Source of the DNA: Mediterraneibacter glycyrrhizinilyticus
GTDB taxonomy: Bacteria; Bacillota; Clostridia; Lachnospirales; Lachnospiraceae
Direction: 5' to 3'
NCBI RefSeq assembly: GCF_016902345.1
Contig: NZ_JACJLR010000001.1
Span: forward strand, 62,001 to 126,000
Length of the DNA: 64,000 nt
A program made the translations under genes and the position numbers. The notes beneath the pieces are model-generated. The model was given only the letters and a program-made list of their open reading frames with translations. It had not been told where the DNA came from and searched no databases. This document shows, in pieces, positions 60,389 to 64,000 of this stretch; position 1 is the first letter of the stretch, and every line of letters starts with the position of its first letter.

Positions 60389-61612
60389 ATGGCATCGATT
60401 ATTTTCCATATCGACGTGAATTCCGCATATCTTAGCTGGACAGCGGTAGAACAACTGAAAAACGGCGCGGCAGTGGATCTGCGTCAGATACCGGCGATCA
60501 TCGGCGGGGACCAGAAGTCCCGCCATGGCGTCGTACTGGCCAAGTCCCCTGCCGCGAAAAAATTTGGCATCCGCACGGGGGAACCTGTTGCGAATGCCTT
60601 TCGTAAGTGCCCAAATCTTGTGACAGCTCCTCCTGACCATAAGATGTACCGGGAGAAGAGCAGGCTCCTTATGGAATATCTTCGGACATTTACGAAAGAG
60701 ATCGAACAGGTCAGTGTAGATGAATGCTATATGGATTTTACCTCCATCGCCTATCGGTGGAACTCCCCGGTGGACGGAGCTCTGGAGATCAAGGACGGGA
60801 TCCGGGAGCGGTTTGGGTTTACCGTCAATATCGGGATTTCCACGAACAAGCTGCTGGCGAAGATGGCTTCGGATTTTGAAAAGCCGGACCGGGTCCACAC
60901 TCTTTTCCCGGAGGAGATCAAAGAGAAGATGTGGCCCCTTCCCATCAGTGAACTGTATATGGCGGGACGTTCCAGTGTAGAGGTCTTGAAAAAGCTGGAG
61001 ATCAACACCATCGGAGATCTGGCTCAGTCTGATCTGAAGCTGATCATGCTCCATCTGAAGAGCCACGGGAAAATGCTCTGGGAGTTCGCAAACGGGATCG
61101 GGGCGGACAGGATTCAGGCAGAACCGGAGCAGGCAAAGGGAATCGGGAATTCCACTACCCTTTCCGAAGATGCTGAAACTTATGAGGACGCGAGAAGGGT
61201 GTTCCGTGAACTTGCAGACAGCGTGGGAAGAAGGCTTAAGAAAGCCGGACAGAAAGCAGGAATGGTGAGTATGGAGATCAAATACTATGATTTCCGGACC
61301 AGCTCGCACCAGACCCAGCTTGAGAGACCGTCAAACGATCCGGATATCCTCTTTGAGACCGCCTGCGCTCTTTTCCGGGAGGCGTGGAGCACAGAGCCGG
61401 TGCGCCTTCTGGGGATCCGGACCTCAAAGCTGGTGGATGAGGCAGAGCCGGAGCAGCTCTCAATCTTTGATATCGAGATCCCGAAGGAGCCGGACGAGAA
61501 GCATAAGAAATTGAAAAAGGCACTGGATGAATTGAACAGCCGGTACGGCAGTGGAGCCGTTGTGAAGGCAAGTCTGATGAGACGGCCTGGAGCAGAAAAG
61601 CCAGAAAAATGA
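60389..61612 (+). CDS. dinB: DNA polymerase IV (Y family)
   Basis: This 407-aa translesion polymerase has the catalytic acidic residues in FHIDVNSAYLSW and VSVDECYMDFT. The palm and fingers are complete. The little-finger domain (ISELYMAGRSSVEVLKKLEI onward) and a C-terminal linker with EPEQLSIFDIEIPKEP, a QxxSLF-like beta-clamp site, follow. It copies past damaged bases at the cost of fidelity. AAAGGAGGATG precedes the ATG. Confidence 0.93.
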   Translation: MASIIFHIDVNSAYLSWTAVEQLKNGAAVDLRQIPAIIGGDQKSRHGVVLAKSPAAKKFGIRTGEPVANAFRKCPNLVTAPPDHKMYREKSRLLMEYLRTFTKEIEQVSVDECYMDFTSIAYRWNSPVDGALEIKDGIRERFGFTVNIGISTNKLLAKMASDFEKPDRVHTLFPEEIKEKMWPLPISELYMAGRSSVEVLKKLEINTIGDLAQSDLKLIMLHLKSHGKMLWEFANGIGADRIQAEPEQAKGIGNSTTLSEDAETYEDARRVFRELADSVGRRLKKAGQKAGMVSMEIKYYDFRTSSHQTQLERPSNDPDILFETACALFREAWSTEPVRLLGIRTSKLVDEAEPEQLSIFDIEIPKEPDEKHKKLKKALDELNSRYGSGAVVKASLMRRPGAEKPEK

Positions 61613-61630
61613 GTGTGAGGGGAAAAACAG

Positions 61631-62644
61631 ATGAGAGGAAAAAACTATAACCTGGAACTGGTGAGGATGATATCATTTCTTTTTGTCATTGTCATCCATA
61701 TCACGAATTTTTACTGCAGGTCTTTCCGACAGATCACATTGCCGGATTATACGTTTTCTCTGCTGCTGGATGCAGCGGCGAGAGTAAGTGTTCCATGTTT
61801 CTTCATGATATCAGGGGCGCTGCTACTGGGGAGGGAAGAGCCTCTGGAAAAGCATGCAAAACGTCTCCTGCGGTTTCTTGCAGCCCTTATCTTCTGGAGT
61901 CTGCTATATTATGTCTGGAACATTTTTTACGACGGGAGGGATTATGACCTGAGGCAGATCTGGTATGTTCCTACCAAGGCACATCTCTGGTATCTCTACG
62001 CGATGATCCCAATCTATCTGGTACTGCCATTCTTCCAGGTCCTCTGCAGGAACATGACAATGAAGCTGGAAAAGGCATTTGTGATCCTGATCAGCGCGGC
62101 GGTGCTCATAAACTATCTTGCCGGTGTGGCAGGGGGGCAGCTCTATTATGACATCCCTGTCGTGGGCGACCGGGTTTACTTCTATTATGTTCTGATCGGA
62201 TACTATCTGTTCAAATACAGAAAGCATATCCGGGTAAGCCAGAGAATGGCAGTGATCATCTCGGCCGTCAGCCTTCTGATTACTTTCGGCTCCTCTATGT
62301 GGTCTACTTTGTCCGGCAATACTCACAGTGATAAGATGCTGGCTTACAGCACACCATTTATGATCCTGAGCAGCGTTTCCTTTTTCCTGTTTATGATCAG
62401 GCTGAACGGGGCAAACTATACCCCATCCGAAAAAGTACGACGGGTGATCGATGCATTTGGAAAGGCTTCTTTTGGGATTTACCTGATCCATATCTTCTTC
62501 TTGGACATTTACAGGAAATTTGTGCCGGTGACAGCCCTCCCGGCGTGGGTCGCCGTCCCGGCGCTGACCGTGGTGATAGCCGGAATGTCCTTCGGATGTA
62601 TCTGGCTGCTGCACCGGTTCAAATGGGGGAGGATGATCTCCTGA
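61631..62644 (+). CDS. Membrane acyltransferase (acyltransferase 3 family)
   Basis: This 337-aa protein has about ten helices and the family start NLELVRMISFLFVIVIHITNFY with the catalytic-type Arg/His pair. A conserved SVPCFFMISGALLLGREE loop follows, and FGKASFGIYLIHIFFLDIYRK lies near the C-terminus. Such enzymes O-acetylate cell-surface polysaccharides or peptidoglycan. The start follows GTGAGGGGAAAAAC. It is probably co-transcribed with dinB (18-bp gap). Confidence 0.85.
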   Translation: MRGKNYNLELVRMISFLFVIVIHITNFYCRSFRQITLPDYTFSLLLDAAARVSVPCFFMISGALLLGREEPLEKHAKRLLRFLAALIFWSLLYYVWNIFYDGRDYDLRQIWYVPTKAHLWYLYAMIPIYLVLPFFQVLCRNMTMKLEKAFVILISAAVLINYLAGVAGGQLYYDIPVVGDRVYFYYVLIGYYLFKYRKHIRVSQRMAVIISAVSLLITFGSSMWSTLSGNTHSDKMLAYSTPFMILSSVSFFLFMIRLNGANYTPSEKVRRVIDAFGKASFGIYLIHIFFLDIYRKFVPVTALPAWVAVPALTVVIAGMSFGCIWLLHRFKWGRMIS

Positions 62645-62658
62645 TCGGATGATAGTCC

Positions 62659-62839
62659 ATCCCGCCAGGGGTGTCATAGCGCAAAACCGTTCCGCTTTAC
62701 CTCAAAGATTGGAATGTTTGTAACGTCAAAGGATATGTTCGTGCAGCGGCACTCCATATCCTTTGTCTAACAAACAGAACCAATGCTTTTCGGAACGCTC
62801 TCACTTGATGTTTTGCTCACATGACATCCCCGGCGGGAT
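62659..62839. repeat. 181-bp imperfect palindromic element
   Basis: Outer arms 62659-62677 and 62821-62839 match 17 of 19. Nested inner arms are TTCCG/CGGAA, TTGG/CCAA, GTTTGT/ACAAAC and AAAGGATATG with CATATCCTTT. The whole unit folds into one long hairpin with internal loops. A second copy starts at about 63957 and is cut by the window end. It has no coding capacity and looks like a MITE-like or structured RNA repeat. Confidence 0.75.
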
Positions 62840-62856
62840 TACTATATCCAAAACGG
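62796..62856. repeat. 61-bp inverted repeat, left copy
   Basis: It is the reverse complement of 63940-64000 with four mismatches. It includes the right arm of the palindromic element and 17 bp of flank. Confidence 0.88.
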
Positions 62857-62906
62857 AAGAGAAATCCTGAAAACGGAAGATGGATCGATCATCTGCTTTT
62901 ATCTTC

Positions 62907-63716
62907 TCAGTCACTATTCCATTCCAGACTCTGTGTCCTGCTGTATACACTGACGATCAATACTGAAAAAAGTATCATAGTGGCATTCGCGGCAGCCGTT
63001 CCTTTCCACGTTGTTATCACAGGAGCAAACAGGGCGGATGCGGAGTTAAACATAGTATGGAAAAGTACAAATGGAAATACATATCCTTTCCCTGCTATTT
63101 TGTAAATTGCCCCTCTGAAAAAACTCAACGACATGACCTGGACATTGAACATCCAAAAATCGATCAGCCCCTCACAGTGACTGGTCCCGGGGATGAAAAA
63201 GAGGGGGATATGCCAGAAAATCCAGATGGCTCCAACTAAAATGGAAGAAAGAATAAAGCCGTATCTTTGATTCATCCCGGGCTGGAGTACATAGGTCCAG
63301 CCCGCTTCTTCCAAACCGCCGATAAAAAGATTACCCGGCAGGGAAAGGAAGAACATATAAAAGGGAAGTGCCATTTCCATGCGTCCTGATACCGCTATAT
63401 GCATTCCAAAATACAGTACAAGACCGGCGAAGATGATCAAATAAACAAAACTTTTGTTTTTCGTTTCAAAAACTGTTTTCAGCCATTCACGAAACCCGGT
63501 TATCCGGCTGTTCTTCTTCAAAACAATATAGGAGGAAATAGCAGGAGATAAAATATAGATGGCAAAGGGGAGGTTCAGTGCAAACTGCCGGAATGAATGA
63601 ACCAGACTGTAAACCCGATATCCAAATTGTCCGAGAATGATCAATACGCCGGATGTCACATAGGCGATACAAAAGGTCAAAGAGATAAAATGTAATACAA
63701 CTTTTTTATCTGACAA
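62907..63716 (-). CDS. CPBP-family intramembrane metalloprotease (CAAX/Abi type)
   Basis: This 269-aa protein has about eight helices. CPBP motifs are present: EEAGWTYVLQP (the EEx3 glutamates), then FWHIPLFF and LFHTMFNS with the metal-binding histidines. Members process prenylated peptides, bacteriocin precursors or immunity factors, or act in phage defence. The start is TTG 63716 with GGAGG about 10 bp upstream. A 43-aa ORF is divergently placed, and the two are enclosed by inverted repeats. Confidence 0.85.
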   Translation of the reverse strand: MSDKKVVLHFISLTFCIAYVTSGVLIILGQFGYRVYSLVHSFRQFALNLPFAIYILSPAISSYIVLKKNSRITGFREWLKTVFETKNKSFVYLIIFAGLVLYFGMHIAVSGRMEMALPFYMFFLSLPGNLFIGGLEEAGWTYVLQPGMNQRYGFILSSILVGAIWIFWHIPLFFIPGTSHCEGLIDFWMFNVQVMSLSFFRGAIYKIAGKGYVFPFVLFHTMFNSASALFAPVITTWKGTAAANATMILFSVLIVSVYSRTQSLEWNSD

Positions 63717-63825
63717 TTGTTATTTCCCTCCACAATTCCAATTATAAAACCCCATATTTCCCGAATGATCATCAAGAATAAAGAGCGTAATACTGTGTGA
63801 ATATATTATAACGGAGGAGTTTTTG

Positions 63826-63957
63826 GTGGACAAGAAAATTTATGATGATAAGAATGAATTTTTTAAACAGTGCGGTACAACCAACCGATGCGGTCCTGAC
63901 ATTCCGCCGGATGAACCTGCCGCTTCTCTTCCAGACCTTCCGTTTTGGATAAAGTAA
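63826..63957 (+). CDS. 43-aa ORF next to the CPBP protease
   Basis: The GTG at 63826 follows ACGGAGGAG at good spacing. The peptide is MDKKIYDDKNEFFKQCGTTN, RCGPDIPPDEPAASLPDLPF, WIK. It has a CGTTNRCG core with two cysteines, a proline/acidic C-terminal part and no hydrophobic helix. The divergence from a CPBP protease suggests a short peptide substrate or partner. The last 18 bp lie inside the inverted repeat. Too short for family assignment. Confidence 0.55.
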   Translation: MDKKIYDDKNEFFKQCGTTNRCGPDIPPDEPAASLPDLPFWIK

Positions 63958-64000
63958 TCCCGCCGGGGGTGTTATATGAGCAAAACATCAAGTGAGAGCG
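63940..64000. repeat. 61-bp inverted repeat, right copy (runs to window end)
   Basis: Reverse complement of 62796-62856, 57 of 61 identical. It contains the start of a second palindromic element (from about 63957), which continues beyond the window. Confidence 0.88.

Noticed and set aside
1-64000. CRISPR arrays, tRNA or rRNA genes, or tRNA-borne attachment sites
   Set aside because: Reading both strands showed no regularly spaced short repeats, no tRNA cloverleaf with a CCA-type end, and no rRNA sequence.

Overview
The window looks like the chromosome of a gut Lachnospiraceae-type Clostridia member. The evidence is the strong GGAGG ribosome sites, TTGACA/TATAAT promoters, Firmicutes gene families (DUF3842, Rpn/PD-(D/E)XK proteins, 2-hydroxyacyl-CoA dehydratase activase, class M sirtuin with zinc macrodomain), and a conjugative element of the kind common in this family. 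No rRNA, tRNA or CRISPR array was found.

Layout. (1) 0-5 kb: a class M sirtuin/macrodomain ADP-ribosylation pair, an Rrf2 regulator and a 44-aa ORF, all behind promoters carrying the same TGTAA-N9-TTACA palindrome, then a flavin reductase and an aldo/keto reductase. (2) 5-12 kb: decayed accessory genes: a P-type ATPase without its phosphorylation site, an HTH/RhuM-Fic pair split by an IS1182 remnant, an EamA transporter, an Rpn nuclease, and a MerR regulator facing a broken iron alcohol dehydrogenase. (3) 12-37.6 kb: an eroded conjugative/Tn554-like island. Only pieces of the transfer machinery remain (TrbL-like, VirB4, relaxase), plus a cytosine methyltransferase and accessory genes. The cargo is the most interesting part: a methyltransferase gene and a GNAT / thiazoline-carboxylate hydrolase-like / BAAT-type hydrolase operon, two heterodimeric ABC ATPase-permease pairs, a complete ECF-type transporter, an AraC regulator and a DtxR-type metalloregulator. 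Five promoters or gene starts in this cargo carry the same 16-bp palindrome GTTAG-N6-CTAAC. I read this as a metal- (probably iron-) responsive regulon for handling a thiazoline-type siderophore. That reading is an inference. (4) 37.6-40.5 kb: an extracytoplasmic flavinylation set (flavodoxin stub, DUF4405 membrane protein, ApbE) and DUF3842. (5) 40.5-50.2 kb: nickel-pincer cofactor genes larE, larB and larC, with larC translationally coupled to a five-gene nickel/peptide-type ABC importer, then a DUF362 protein. No LarA racemase is visible. (6) 50-64 kb: a split 2-hydroxyacyl-CoA dehydratase activase/dehydratase protein, a MATE exporter behind a leader with a terminator, ClpB, DNA polymerase IV, an acyltransferase, and a CPBP protease plus a 43-aa ORF bracketed by 61-bp inverted repeats.

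A recurring oddity is that at least a dozen well-conserved genes lack an internal or terminal block, with clean joints (P-ATPase, IS1182, RhuM, alcohol dehydrogenase, TrbL, VirB4, an island protein, relaxase, ECF S component, dehydratase activase, Rpn, GNAT). Either this is real and extensive erosion, or the assembly has dropped segments. Read mapping would decide.
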